A stretch of 64,000 nt of DNA from Prasinococcaceae sp. CCMP 1430 (lineage: Eukaryota > Prasinodermophyta > Palmophyllophyceae > Prasinococcales > Prasinococcaceae). The stretch is from NCBI GenBank assembly GCA_013416795.1, contig RQSC01000015.1:673403-737402 (forward strand). The letters are read 5' to 3'. The notes under the pieces were generated by a model that ran no database searches, had not been told where the DNA came from, and worked only from the letters and a program-made list of their open reading frames with translations. The position numbers were made by a program, and so were the translations under genes. Positions 20,601-29,531 of the stretch are shown here, piece by piece; within the stretch, counting starts at the first letter, position 1; each line of letters begins with the position of its first letter.

Positions 20601-23073
20601 TCGCCTTGAGGTCGGCGCGAAGCGCCTCGAGCGCGCTCTTGTTGAGCTCGACCTTAACCTCAAGCAAGCCGGCCTTGACGCCCTCCTCAATCAGCAGCGC
20701 ACCCGCGGGCAGTGGAATGCTCACCTTCGCAGAGCCATCCATGTCATGCTGCTGTTTGGCCCTGTCAATTACGAAGGAGCCAAAGTCAGTGCTCGCGCGG
20801 TCGTCCCACTGCATGAGCAGGTGCGCAGGCTTGCTTCTCAGCCATTTGACGGGCGCCAGTCGGTGGTAGTGTGAGATGCCCTTGTCGCCCTTTTCTGTGG
20901 GCGTTGTCGTGATCTCAGCACCACTGAAAAATATCGCGCGCACTTTTTTGCGGAGCCCCGTGTGCGCGACCAGCCGCTGTGCAGCCACCAGGCGCGCCCC
21001 ATCGAGGGCAGTCGATGTCAGAATTCCACCAGCGCCGCCGCAAAGCTCCTGCGCCACCTGCTCAGGGCTATCCTCAGGGTCCTCAATCTCGCGATCGATG
21101 GACCGCTCGCCTTTTGCGTAGTCCTCCGCAATTAGTTCGGATGGAAACAGCTTCTCAGCGAGCGGCACCAGGCCAGCCTTGACTTGGCGCTCATACGCCG
21201 TCGATGCAATGGGCCGCAACGAGCTTATGACCGAGCTCCGGCCAGCGGCGCGCGTCAGGTCTGCAAAGCTCACCCCCCAGTCCGCGAGAACCACGCCCGC
21301 GAGCGCCTCGGCGTCGTCCACCTCCTCCGGCGAACTCGCGAAGCTGAAAACGCCCTTGATGCGCTCGCCAGCCGCCATGGCCTTGACCTCGTCCATCGTG
21401 GACATCGGGCGCCCGCTAAGCGTCGCTGCCGACTTGGCCGCCTCGGCGAAGCCCTCCATGACCTCCATCTGCTTGGATTTGCGCGCCTGCACGATGCCCC
21501 ACCTTTTGTCCATCTCCTGGACGCGGTGCAGAGCGCGCCACCTAGCCAGGGATCCCGCACGGTAGTCCTCGGGCACGTCGTCGCTCTCCGCGAGCATCTG
21601 CGAGTATTTGTGTGCCTCGAACTCCAGCTGCGCAGCCGTCCTTGGCGCATCCATATCAAGGAGCGGCCCACACTCGGCTTTGTGCCACATGGCAATCGCA
21701 GGCACCTCGAGACGCTCTTCGAGGAGCAGCTTCAGGACCTTGACGATGTGCTTCGTCACCAACTCCTTCCGACGGCCCTCCTCGACATCCCCCTGCTGCA
21801 GGTCGTCCGGCCCAAAGGAGGGGCCCGCCTGCCCAATCCTGAAGTGCACGCGGTACTCGGGCGCGGTGGGCCCGAAGATGCTGTCGTAAATCCACGCCGC
21901 CTCCTTGACGAGATCGCTCTCCCGCGGTCTCACGCGGAAGCGCTCCTTCTCCAGCGCGCTCGACTGAATGCGCTCCTGGACGCGCTCCGGCAGGTCCTTG
22001 CGCGCAATCTTTTGATCGAGCTCTCCAAGAAAGTGCTGGTCGCGAATGGCAGGCTCCACTGTGTCCATCTGCTTACGCTGCGTCGGGGCCTCGTCCTCCT
22101 CCATCTCGTCCTCGTCGCGGGCGGCCTCGCCCTCCCTCTGTTTCGCGCGCGCCTGCGCGTACATATCAAGCATGTTGTCGGCGTCGCCGAAGATGTCCGT
22201 CGCCTCCTGCAGCTGCACGGCGTTGAAGCGCCCGGTGCCCTTGGGGCGCCTCTTCTTCTTGCGCTTGATCGGAAGGCCGTCCGGCCCGAGCTCCTCGTCA
22301 TCGTCCGCGATGAAGTCAGCCATCTCGTCCTCGTCATCGTCGAAGAGGTCCTCCTCCTCCTCTCGCTTACGCAGCGGCTCGCCCTCATCACCGCTGTCGT
22401 CATCCCCGAAAAGGTCGGCCTCGAGTGCCTCCGCGTCGTCCACTGGCTGCTTGCCCTTGGCGTCCCCGTCACCCGCCTTGCGCAGGCGCTTGCGCTGGCC
22501 CTGCGCTGGCTTCGCGGGGCGCTTGAAGCCCGTCACCTGGTTTTCCTGCAGGAGCTCGTAGTCCTCCTCGTCAAGCTCCTGGTCCTTCTCAAAATCCTCG
22601 CTGTCCTCGGATGCCGCATCGTCGCCCGCGTCCGGCTCGGCGTCCTCGTCCCGCACGATGACATCGTCCTCCTCGTAGCCGGCGCCGCCGGCGGCCTCAA
22701 GCGCCCGCTCCTTCGCCTTGAGCTCCGCATCCTCCGCGGCATCGGCGGCGCCCTCCGCGTCACCGCCCTTGACGGCGGCCTCACTCAGGAAGCCGCGGGC
22801 ATCGCCCTCCTCCTCCAGAAGCTCGTCCTCCTCCTCATCCTCGTCGTCGAGCACGGTCGCGTGACGCTTCTTCACCGGCGGTCGCGCGGCCGCGGCGGTA
22901 GGTCCGTCGCCACCGGAGCCGCCGGCGTCGTCGCCGTCGCCCGCAGCGGCAGCAGCGTCCGCGGGCTCGTCCGCAAGATCGTCGAGGAGCTCATCCTTCT
23001 CCTCCTCCTCAGGCCCGGCGTCATCTCCCGGCACCTCCTCCGCGGGCGCGTCCCTCTCCGGCGAGTCCGCCAT
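17527..23073 (-). CDS. SPT6: SPT6 transcription elongation factor / histone chaperone
   Basis: SPT6 travels with RNA polymerase II, reassembles nucleosomes and binds the polymerase linker through tandem SH2 domains. Start at 23073 (MADSPERDAPAEE); 1848 residues, one exon. Parts in order: strongly acidic N-terminus (about 1-460); Tex-like helical core; YqgF-like region (about 910, IRVMAVIAGDSSEDPVVCV); helix-hairpin-helix (about 1130, GLGPRKARKLLDLV); S1 domain (about 1380, FRYGRVIKATIKYVGDAQVR); and tandem SH2 (about 1510, HPYFKNCTRSEAVEAL and FVLRPSSKGTNHLSL). The tail is Gly/Tyr/Asn- then Pro-rich (GPPPGPPGAPPG). The final 28 or so codons turn Arg-rich and overlap the next gene, so the true C-terminus may differ. 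Confidence 0.93.
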   Translation of the reverse strand: MADSPERDAPAEEVPGDDAGPEEEEKDELLDDLADEPADAAAAAGDGDDAGGSGGDGPTAAAARPPVKKRHATVLDDEDEEEDELLEEEGDARGFLSEAAVKGGDAEGAADAAEDAELKAKERALEAAGGAGYEEDDVIVRDEDAEPDAGDDAASEDSEDFEKDQELDEEDYELLQENQVTGFKRPAKPAQGQRKRLRKAGDGDAKGKQPVDDAEALEADLFGDDDSGDEGEPLRKREEEEDLFDDDEDEMADFIADDDEELGPDGLPIKRKKKRRPKGTGRFNAVQLQEATDIFGDADNMLDMYAQARAKQREGEAARDEDEMEEDEAPTQRKQMDTVEPAIRDQHFLGELDQKIARKDLPERVQERIQSSALEKERFRVRPRESDLVKEAAWIYDSIFGPTAPEYRVHFRIGQAGPSFGPDDLQQGDVEEGRRKELVTKHIVKVLKLLLEERLEVPAIAMWHKAECGPLLDMDAPRTAAQLEFEAHKYSQMLAESDDVPEDYRAGSLARWRALHRVQEMDKRWGIVQARKSKQMEVMEGFAEAAKSAATLSGRPMSTMDEVKAMAAGERIKGVFSFASSPEEVDDAEALAGVVLADWGVSFADLTRAAGRSSVISSLRPIASTAYERQVKAGLVPLAEKLFPSELIAEDYAKGERSIDREIEDPEDSPEQVAQELCGGAGGILTSTALDGARLVAAQRLVAHTGLRKKVRAIFFSGAEITTTPTEKGDKGISHYHRLAPVKWLRSKPAHLLMQWDDRASTDFGSFVIDRAKQQHDMDGSAKVSIPLPAGALLIEEGVKAGLLEVKVELNKSALEALRADLKAIGAYLSDGESAVAQAWNDEREKAVALAVDMLLKSFERELRQRMLQISRDFVASEIGEKFWGLVSAAPAHSYCENAGDPTLPTTYHRDIRVMAVIAGDSSEDPVVCVICDTTGELAEIVTLPALAYEVRRFEEPNKHFKTANESVMLGKWRTDFNRCLEFMRQSRPNVVVVGSASRYAKNVKTVMAEVHQKLVELHPRDAMEHLDVQYADQRMATLLAQGKAMLTELPDQAEKVRVAVSLCRSVQDPMAAGAALVAEKDVAALLRLHALQDQLSKEDRLEVLTQCMVSLVNQVGVDLNITIAHPWRTGCLQFVGGLGPRKARKLLDLVRAHGPLLKRIQLLTSSTNDSKMQCMGDKVFSNACSGLRIDRRHVDDHRHSYEETDIIDDTRNSQVYADMVGEIAQDAVLAKRKRETEGEDQEPPMRPAVEDALKTFLDVESAEDHWIGDRRAALRELWALDLNSEAAFMRYAKVAPKETYEEWSAENIEVAGQSYDDRHLEYMQSCAGWDSEYEAFKARAADIRAELTWPYGEVRPVYMWPGSSPYEVFKLLLGDEWEHFRYGRVIKATIKYVGDAQVRLDVGHPSIDCWCRKEDYLSAHDQIESLTQVAKKGEPVDVRVLNPPDYERFSVQVGKRSGLLADKLMDKDERSGLAHYFDMHWEVDALLRKKREDAKRKTVKSYIPRRVDHPYFKNCTRSEAVEALSSKRVGEFVLRPSSKGTNHLSLTYKVCPDVFADMDIKEGNKKDDVVGSQTANHLVLGRPLTVDGQNYDDLDELFVHHVDPVVQHIKNAISYRKFIKLTSKHAVDDALRKQKEKNPAITPYFFALPGGDRSGLLMLASILGTTSPIHEYLQITPRGYKFRSRERATLDDVVKEFKRSPEPPRQEQRQEPAAAPMADVGGNYGNAGGDYGNYGNYDSYGQPMAPPPEHNAYANYAPEPQYGYGQQQAPPPPPMPQHAYETGGYDAVPGPPPGPPGAPPGPPPGPPGPPGPPAGQRCLPWRSRRHRPRRRRWRRGQARGRAARWRR

Positions 23074-23332
23074 CGGCGTGTTAGGGTTGCCCCGCTCGCC
23101 GCGGCGGAGGCCCGCAAACGCCGCGAAGGCCGGCCGCCGCGCAGATCGGCGCGCGGCGCGGCTGGGGATGGGAGTGGGGAGAGGGTGGGAACAGGGGAGA
23201 GAGAGAGAGAGGGGCTCGCCGCGGCGCAAGCCCGCCGCGCTGTGGCGCCGGCGTAGCCGCCGGCGGCTGGCCAAGGCGCGAAGGTTGAGGTTTACAGTAC
23301 GGTAGGTCTTAGGGATATAGGGTATTTCAATA

Positions 23333-23340
23333 TTAGGGTT
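23333..23340 (-). promoter_or_regulatory. Telo-box-like motif upstream of SPT6
   Basis: TTAGGGTT on the plus strand, AACCCTAA on the SPT6 sense strand, about 260 bases upstream of the SPT6 start. A further copy lies at 23081-23088, 8 bases upstream of the ATG. Confidence 0.35.
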
Positions 23341-23983
23341 CACATTCATACAATGCACATGCACATGTCCTCTGACACTCACACACTGCGCGCGCACCGG
23401 GGCGGCCCGGGTGGGGGCCCCGCTCGGGGGCGGCGAGGGCGCGCGGCGGGCGCCCGCCTCCGCACCCGCCTCGCCCCTTCGGTACGAGACCGGACCGGGG
23501 GCGAGGGGAAGGGGGAGGAGGGGGAAGGGCGCGCAGCGCGCACGCTGTGGCCCCTGCGCCGCACGTACCGCCGCCGCCGCGCCACCGCCGACGCCCACAC
23601 ACATCGGCGCTCGCATGCCGATTGATGGCAGCCCATCAAAACGCACGCGCGCGCCGGTCCGCGCGCGCGAAAACGCGAATCACCGCGGCTTTGGATGCGA
23701 TTCCAATGATCGTCCGAATGAGCGGAACTTGCAAAGAGCGGCCCGAGCGCGCGCCGACTGGCCAAAAAAAAAAAAAAGGTGGACGCGCGCCATCGCATCT
23801 CGTGTGTTGAGTTGGCATCGGGTGGGCACGCGCGGCCCCTAAAAAAAAAAAATCGGCGCGCGCGCGCGCATGCGCCCTGAGGTGCTGGCTCGCCTCCCCC
23901 CGGGCCCCTCGCAACCCCAACCCATCCCAATTTCGCGCGGCGGATGCAGGTGCAAATAGACGCGCATGAAATCGTGCAGCAAC

Positions 23984-23991
23984 AAACCCTA
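23984..23991 (+). promoter_or_regulatory. Telo-box-like motif upstream of mitochondrial uS7
   Basis: AAACCCTA about 195 bases upstream of the uS7m start. In land plants such boxes mark promoters of ribosomal-protein and translation genes; equivalence here is inferred. Confidence 0.35.
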
Positions 23992-24185
23992 CGCGAAGGC
24001 ACGCACGCCAGGTGGGTCGCCCTGCCCTAAAAATACCTGCGGCGCGCGCACCTGCCCTCGCCACTGTGTGCGCGCTCGCCGCGGCGGGCGTGGGCGTGGG
24101 CGGTGTGTTGTGCGTGTGGAGTGGGGTGCGGGTTGGCGGGTTGGGGAGGAGGGGGTTCGGGGTGCGGGCGGGTGCAGCGGAGGCG

Positions 24186-25745
24186 ATGCTCGCGCGGCTC
24201 GCGGCCGCCGCCGCTGGCGCGCGCACAAGTGCCCCGGCGCGTTGCGCGTCCGCGGCGGCGGCGCAGCAGCAGCAGCAGCGGGGGCAGGGGCAGGAGCAGC
24301 AGGGGCGGCCGCAGGGACAGCGGAGGCAGCAGCGCGGGGATGGAAGGAGACAACAGCAGCGAGGGGGAGGGCGCGAGCGCCGCGCGGGTGGCCCTGCCTC
24401 GGCCGCCAGCGGTGGCAGCGGCGGGAGCCCGTCCGGCGGTGGCAGCGCAGGCAGGGCGGCACCGGCCGTGCGTCGCGTGCGCGAGATCCCGCCGAAGATG
24501 GAGATGGGCATCGAGTTCTCTGGGCTTGTGAACTCATTTGGCGTGCCGCGATCGCAGAGCCGCAAGGCCAAGGCGCTGGCAACGCCGCACTGGCTCGGCA
24601 CGTACTTCAGGCCGACGGCGGTCGACGCCGACACGTCGCGCCACTACCGAGTGCAGGACGCGCAGTCGCTCATCAACAGCGCCATGCGAAAGGCCAGCAA
24701 GGCCAAGCAAGGCGCCAAAGGCAGGGGCGGGCGGAGCGCGGCGGCGAGCGAGGCGGAGGCTGAAGCCGCCGAAGCGGAGGCGGCTTCGGCTGAGCGCCTC
24801 GCGGCTTGGAAGGCGCCGTGGCGCGACATGAGCGCCGAGGAGCGCGCCATGGAGATGCTCGAGCGCTCCGCGGGCAAGCTGGACCCGGCCGCGCTGGCAG
24901 CGGTGCAGAGCGACGACAGCCACAGCAGCGCAGAGGGCGCGAACCACCAACGCGATGCCATTTTGGAGATCGTGAACATGCCGCCCTCGCTCCACGCCTC
25001 AACCAACAGCGCGGTGTCCGACCTGCGCGACGTGCCGCTCTCCACGGATGAGTTGCCCGGTGATGAGAAGCTCTGGCCGACGGCCGTCGGCGACGCCAGC
25101 CGCCAGAAGATGATCGACGCCGCCGAGAAGAAGGGCGAGTCCCTCGCGAGCGTGGACGAGAAGTTGCAGCTCCGCGAACGCGTCGTCCAGCGCGCACTGG
25201 CCGCCATGGCCCGCGACCGCCACGAGGAGCTTAGCCACAAACACATCAATCACCTGAAGGCGGAGACCAACCGCGTTGCGCAGGCAATGATCGGCAGCAT
25301 AATGAAGGACGGCAAGAAGAAGCTCGCCGAGCGCCACCTCCGCAACGCGCTCACCGTTGCCAAGGAGTTCCTGCAAAAGGAGGCCGCTGAGACCGGCGTG
25401 TCCTTCCGAGGCTTCGAAAACAGCCAGGTAGTGCTCGCGGCGGCGATGCACAACGTTCGCCCCCGCGTGCTCATCCGCTACGTCAAGAGCGCCGGCCAGT
25501 CGTCGGGCGTGCCCTACGCATGCAGACAGGAGCGATCAGAGTTTCAGGCGGCCAAGTGGCTCGTGGACTCAGCCAACGAGATCAAGGCGCGCGGCCGCAC
25601 GCCGCGCGAGCGCGACTTCGGCTACGCGCTCGGCTCGGAGATCGCCGCGGCCGCGCTCGACCAAGGTGGCGCTGTGGCGAAGAAGCACGCCATGCACAAG
25701 CTGTGCGCCGACAACCGCGGGAACATCATGCGCGCGTGGTGGTGA
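24186..25745 (+). CDS. Mitochondrial small-subunit ribosomal protein uS7m
   Basis: uS7 nucleates the 3' domain of small-subunit rRNA and lines the exit site. The frame from 24186 gives 519 residues. It begins with an Ala/Arg leader, MLARLAAAAAGARTSAPARC, typical of mitochondrial import, then Gln/Gly-rich and Ala/Glu-rich low-complexity stretches. The uS7 domain occupies the last 160 or so residues: MKDGKKKLAERHLRNAL, NVRPRVLIRYVKSAGQ, FQAAKWLVDSANE, and KKHAMHKLCADNRGNIMRAWW. These match the beta-hairpin and final helix of S7. The protein is over twice the length of bacterial S7 because of its N-terminal extension. The plastid form is normally plastid-encoded, which also points to mitochondria. 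The ATG at 24186 was chosen over the upstream 24012 because of the targeting leader. Confidence 0.85.
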   Translation: MLARLAAAAAGARTSAPARCASAAAAQQQQQRGQGQEQQGRPQGQRRQQRGDGRRQQQRGGGRERRAGGPASAASGGSGGSPSGGGSAGRAAPAVRRVREIPPKMEMGIEFSGLVNSFGVPRSQSRKAKALATPHWLGTYFRPTAVDADTSRHYRVQDAQSLINSAMRKASKAKQGAKGRGGRSAAASEAEAEAAEAEAASAERLAAWKAPWRDMSAEERAMEMLERSAGKLDPAALAAVQSDDSHSSAEGANHQRDAILEIVNMPPSLHASTNSAVSDLRDVPLSTDELPGDEKLWPTAVGDASRQKMIDAAEKKGESLASVDEKLQLRERVVQRALAAMARDRHEELSHKHINHLKAETNRVAQAMIGSIMKDGKKKLAERHLRNALTVAKEFLQKEAAETGVSFRGFENSQVVLAAAMHNVRPRVLIRYVKSAGQSSGVPYACRQERSEFQAAKWLVDSANEIKARGRTPRERDFGYALGSEIAAAALDQGGAVAKKHAMHKLCADNRGNIMRAWW

Positions 25746-25845
25746 GCACCGCAGGGCTTGCCGTAATTTTTTGTTTCGGAATTCGTATTGAAGTTGCCAC
25801 ACGCGGCGCTTGGCGCACTGCTCGCTCCTGCCGCACCGCGCCCCC

Positions 25846-26860
25846 ATGGAGTCGTGGCGGCCGCTTGCGCTCCACCCGCCCACGTCCCAGCTGCCAATGA
25901 CGCGCGGCGGCGCGGATGCACTTCTGGCCAGCGACGCTGTGATACGCAATGATGCTGCCAAAAGTGGCGGCATCTCAAGCGACATTGGCGAGAGCGTGCT
26001 GGGCTTCGCCATTCCATCCGTCACGTGCTTCTTCCCGTCCGAACGCTTCGACGTGTACGACACCGCCGGCGTCGCGCGCTTCCACGTGTCGCCGCCACTG
26101 TCGCGCGACGACCGGCAGCGCGGGGTGGTGCTAGAGCTCCGGCACGGCACAGCTAAAGGGGGCGCGCGCATCGCTGTGCTCCGCGAGGAGTTTGGCTGGT
26201 GTCGGTGCGTGCGCGCCGCGCGCGAAGAAGGTAGCACTGCGCCGCGCAACAGCGCTAACGACAGTGTCTGCGATCCCCAGGGAGGCTCCATGGGTGGTGG
26301 ACGGCGGCCCGGCGCTGCGCGAGCAGCGCCTGCTCCTTCGCCCCCTTGGCGGCCCATGCTGTATCCCGCGATGCTTTGCGATGGGCGTCGGTGTGCTGGG
26401 CCAGCCATCGGCGGGTGTGGCACACGCGCTCCGCGGCCCACCCTTTCCCGCGCCGCGGCACGCCGCAGCAGATCGGAAGGTAATGACTGCGGGCGAGCGT
26501 GCTGCGAGAGAGGGCGCCATGCGGGAGAAAGAGGCCACGGCTGCGGCCGCGGCGCGAGCGGGGCTGTGGGACCCTGATAGTCCTCACGCCACGTGGCGAG
26601 GGCGTGCGTGCTGCCTAAACGGTGGCGTGTATACTTTCGTCGATGCCGGGATGCCCGTGATGGGCACGCTCGAGCCCGCCTTGGGCGCTTGCGCCGCGTG
26701 CGCTGGGCAGCACGTCGCGTACAGGCTGCGAGTCACCCATGGCGCCGACGAGGCAGCAGTGCTCATGCTCGCGATGGCACAGCTGCACCAGGAGCATCGG
26801 CTTTGCGGCGCGGAGGGCATGGCCAACTTCAACGGCCATCGCATCTACGGCATGCACTGA
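25846..26860 (+). CDS. Unknown two-exon protein, possibly LURP-one/Tubby-C-like
   Basis: Exons 25846-26204 and 26281-26860 give 312 residues. The 76-base intron has a GTGCGT donor and CCCCAG acceptor and restores frame. The start has context CCCATGG. N-terminal part: VLGFAIPSVTCFFPSERFDV then YDTAGVARFHV and GVVLELRHG, alternating hydrophobic strands like those of LURP-one/scramblase-type Tubby-C folds. The second exon has an Ala/Glu-rich helix, then GVYTFVDAGMPVMGTLEP, a CAAC pair, and a helix ADEAAVLMLAMAQLHQEHRL like the buried C-terminal helix of such folds. The resemblance is weak and no function is claimed. It lies 100 bases after uS7m on the same strand and converges on RNR2. Confidence 0.55.
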
Positions 26861-27148
26861 GCTGCGAGCGCGCGCGAATGTAGGCGAGGGCGCACCGCCC
26901 ATCTGACAAGGCGCGCTTCGCGAGAGCATCTGTTCACTCTGGCTCGACAGGAACAGAACACTGGAGCAAAAGAATGGTAGCAATTATGTCATGCACTATT
27001 CGCCGCGCGCTTGAGGGCACGGCAGCCTCCATGAGCACTGCCGACAAACGAGAGGGGATGGGGCGGGGAGGGGTATACCCGCGAGCCGGGCCACACTAGA
27101 ACTAGCTGGGCCCGGCGCGCTCCCCTCCGCCCTCATAACCCCCGGCCT

Positions 27149-28426
27149 TCAAAAGTCGCAGTCCGTTCTGAACACCCAGTCGCCCGCCTCGTGCGCCATG
27201 ACGCCCGCCTTCTGATACTCCCCGACCCGCCTTTCGAAGAAGTTGGACTTGCCCTGCAGCGAGATGTTCTCCATCCAGTCGAAGGGGTTCCTAGCGTCGT
27301 ACAGCGGCGAGCAGCGAAGCTCGCGCAGCAACCGATCCGCCACGAACTCGATGTACTCGGACATGAGCCCCGCGTTCATGCCAATGAGCGCGCAGGGCAG
27401 CGACTCAAGGATGAAGGCCTTCTCGATGTTCACTGCGTCGCGCACGATCGCGTGCACCGTCTCCTCCGCGAGCGGCACGCGCAGGTGCGAGTACAGCAGG
27501 CACGCGAAATCGGTGTGCAGGCCCTCGTCGCGCGCGATGAGCGAGTTGGAGAAGCACAGCCCCGGCATGAGGCCGCGCTTCTTGAGCCAGAAGATGGCGC
27601 AGAAGCTGCCCGAGAAGAAGATGCCCTCGACGCACGCGAAAGCCACCAGCCGCTCCGCGAAGCTCGAGCCCGATCCCACCCAACGCAGCGCCCAATCGGC
27701 CTTCCGCTTGACGCACGGCACAGTGTCGACCGCCGCGAAGAGCTTCCGCCGCTCGACCGTGTCGGAGACGTACTGCTCGAGCAGGAGGGAGTAGGTCTCC
27801 GAGTGCACGTTCTCGATGGCGATCTGGAATCCGTAGAAGGCGCGCGCCTCGGGCACCTGCACGTCGCTCATGAAGCGCACGGCCAGGTTCTCCAGCACGA
27901 TGCCGTCCGAGGACGCGAAGAACGCGAGCACCTGCTTGACGAAGTGCTGCTCGTTGGCGTTCAGCTGGACCCAGTCCATGTGATCCTCGGACAGGTCGAT
28001 CTCCTCGGCGGTCCAGAAAGATGCCTCGGCCTTCTTGTACATCTCCCAGATGTCGCCGTAGCGCACCGGGAACATGCAGAAGCGGTCGGAGCTCTCCGCA
28101 AGAAGCGGCTCCTCCACGTACCGCGCCGCCGCCGCCGCCCCCGCTCCCGCCGCAACCCCACGCACGACGGCGACCTCAGCGGCCGCCTCGGTGGCGGCAG
28201 CGAGCACTGAGTCATGCGACCCCGTCCGTGCTCGATCCTCGGCTGCCGCGGGTTTCTTCCCCTGTCGTTGGCTGAGCTCCATCTTGGCGCCCGCGAGATC
28301 GATCTCGAGCTCGGCGACGCGCGCCCGCAGCAGCTCGATCATCTCCGATGAGTCGGTCGCCCCGGGCGAAATGCTGGATCCATCACGAAGGGCCGGGCGC
28401 GACCGCGCCGCCACTGCCTCGCACAT
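27149..28426 (-). CDS. Ribonucleotide reductase small subunit R2
   Basis: Class Ia R2 houses the diiron-tyrosyl radical that powers reduction of ribonucleotides to deoxyribonucleotides. From ATG 28426 it has 425 residues: an N-terminal helix ([20 protein letters not shown]) and an Ala-rich linker of about 90 residues, then the catalytic core. Iron-ligand segments are all visible: [28 protein letters not shown] (with the radical Tyr after HSET), [11 protein letters not shown] and [25 protein letters not shown] is a family signature. The C-terminus [13 protein letters not shown] carries the acidic/aromatic heptapeptide that docks on R1 (normally FTLDADF). The linker is longer than usual. Expected to be S-phase regulated, but no E2F-like site was clearly identified. 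Confidence 0.93.
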   Translation of the reverse strand: MCEAVAARSRPALRDGSSISPGATDSSEMIELLRARVAELEIDLAGAKMELSQRQGKKPAAAEDRARTGSHDSVLAAATEAAAEVAVVRGVAAGAGAAAAARYVEEPLLAESSDRFCMFPVRYGDIWEMYKKAEASFWTAEEIDLSEDHMDWVQLNANEQHFVKQVLAFFASSDGIVLENLAVRFMSDVQVPEARAFYGFQIAIENVHSETYSLLLEQYVSDTVERRKLFAAVDTVPCVKRKADWALRWVGSGSSFAERLVAFACVEGIFFSGSFCAIFWLKKRGLMPGLCFSNSLIARDEGLHTDFACLLYSHLRVPLAEETVHAIVRDAVNIEKAFILESLPCALIGMNAGLMSEYIEFVADRLLRELRCSPLYDARNPFDWMENISLQGKSNFFERRVGEYQKAGVMAHEAGDWVFRTDCDF

Positions 28427-29412
28427 CCCTACAAGCGGGAGGACTCCCCCCGGTTCCGTCCGCCCCGTCGCCCCGCGCGCTCTCCCGCCCGCACCCGACC
28501 TCGCACGAGAGAGCCGCCGCACCCGCACCTGCGCGCGGCGATCCCACCCCCCTTCCCCCCTCCGCCCCGCGCCGCTGCCGCGCACGATCGCCCGCGCTCG
28601 CTCCCCCCTCGCGATCCGATGCGCCCGCTCCCCGCGCCCCCCGCACGCGCGCGCTGTGGCGCAACGCGGCCGCGCGCCCGCCAGAGTGGCGCGCGCACTT
28701 GCCGCCAAAAAAAAAAATCGTCTCCAGAACTCCGACGAAAAACGAGAGGAAAGTGAGATGGCATGGAAAATTCGACGGTATGCCGATATTTCGATGCCGC
28801 GTTCCGGGGCGCGCCGCCGTGGGGGCGCGTGCCCAGGGTCCTCAGGCACCCCTGGCGGGAAATTTGCACGTGGCGGGCGGAGCGGCGGTTGGCTTTGACG
28901 TGGCCCGGATAAGCTGCGATAAGCTGCGTTGCGCGCGCGTGCGTACGTGCCTACCACGCGCGTGCCCTGCCGCGCTCGCCCGTTTTTTTTTTCTGTTTTT
29001 GTTTTTGTGGCTGTTTTTGCCGTGGGCAGGGTACGCTGGGTCATGAGCCGCAATTTGGGGGTTCTGTTCGCGCGCGCTGGGCGACGCGCGCGGCCTGGCT
29101 GGGCCAATTCATTCTGGGTCTGCGTTTCGTTTTTTGTTGGTGTGGATCTTTTTCGATGGGAAATGCGCCCGAAACGATTTTTTTGGCCGCAGGGGTGGGC
29201 CGCCTCCCCGGGGCGGATTTCGGTGGTGGGCGCACCGCGGTTTTCCTGGTCTCCCGACAAGGAGCGTGTCGCGTTTTGCAGCGATTTCGGATCGCAGGGC
29301 GGCGCGTAGCCGCCGCAGCCGCCGGGGGAAGGGGGAGGGGGACGAGCGGCGGCCGCCGAGAGCGCGGCGCGGCGCCTGGGCGCACTGGGTGTGGAGGAGT
29401 GTGTTGGTGGGT

Positions 29413-29459
<47 letters not shown>

Positions 29460-29531
29460 CGGCGCGGCGCGGCGCTCTCCCTCGCGTGCGGCGTTCCGCT
29501 CCGCGGGCGGCGCCTTCGACGGGCCGCCGCC
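28427..29531. promoter_or_regulatory. Divergent promoter region RNR2/NOG1
   Basis: A 1.1-kb divergent gap with an A run (28707-28717), a T run (28983-28992), further short T runs near 28995-29025 and 29170-29190, and the GT repeat below. Open frames here on both strands are compositional shadows. Confidence 0.45.
29415..29458. repeat. (GT)22 microsatellite
   Basis: Forty-four bases of perfect GT repeat, about 75 bases upstream of the NOG1 start codon, probably in its 5' UTR or core promoter. Such tracts can form Z-DNA; no function is shown. Confidence 0.95.

Larger units (their letters stand above)
23074..24185. promoter_or_regulatory. Divergent promoter region SPT6/uS7m
   Basis: A 1.1-kb gap between divergent genes. 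It holds TTAGGGTT at 23081-23088 and 23333-23340, AAACCCTA at 23984-23991, a GA tract near 23196-23211, and A runs of 14 (23764-23777) and 12 (23841-23852). No convincing gene was found here: open frames are Arg/Pro/Ala-rich shadows of GC-rich DNA. Promoter function is inferred. Confidence 0.5.

Noticed and set aside
21184-23256. Long open frame (690 codons) on the plus strand opposite SPT6
   Set aside because: It mirrors SPT6 coding bias in GC-rich DNA; Leu/Arg/Val-rich with no domain, while the SPT6 strand has a complete family match.
24256-24400. CAG-rich stretch as a repeat element
   Set aside because: It encodes the Gln/Gly-rich linker of uS7m; interrupted and in frame, so treated as coding low complexity.
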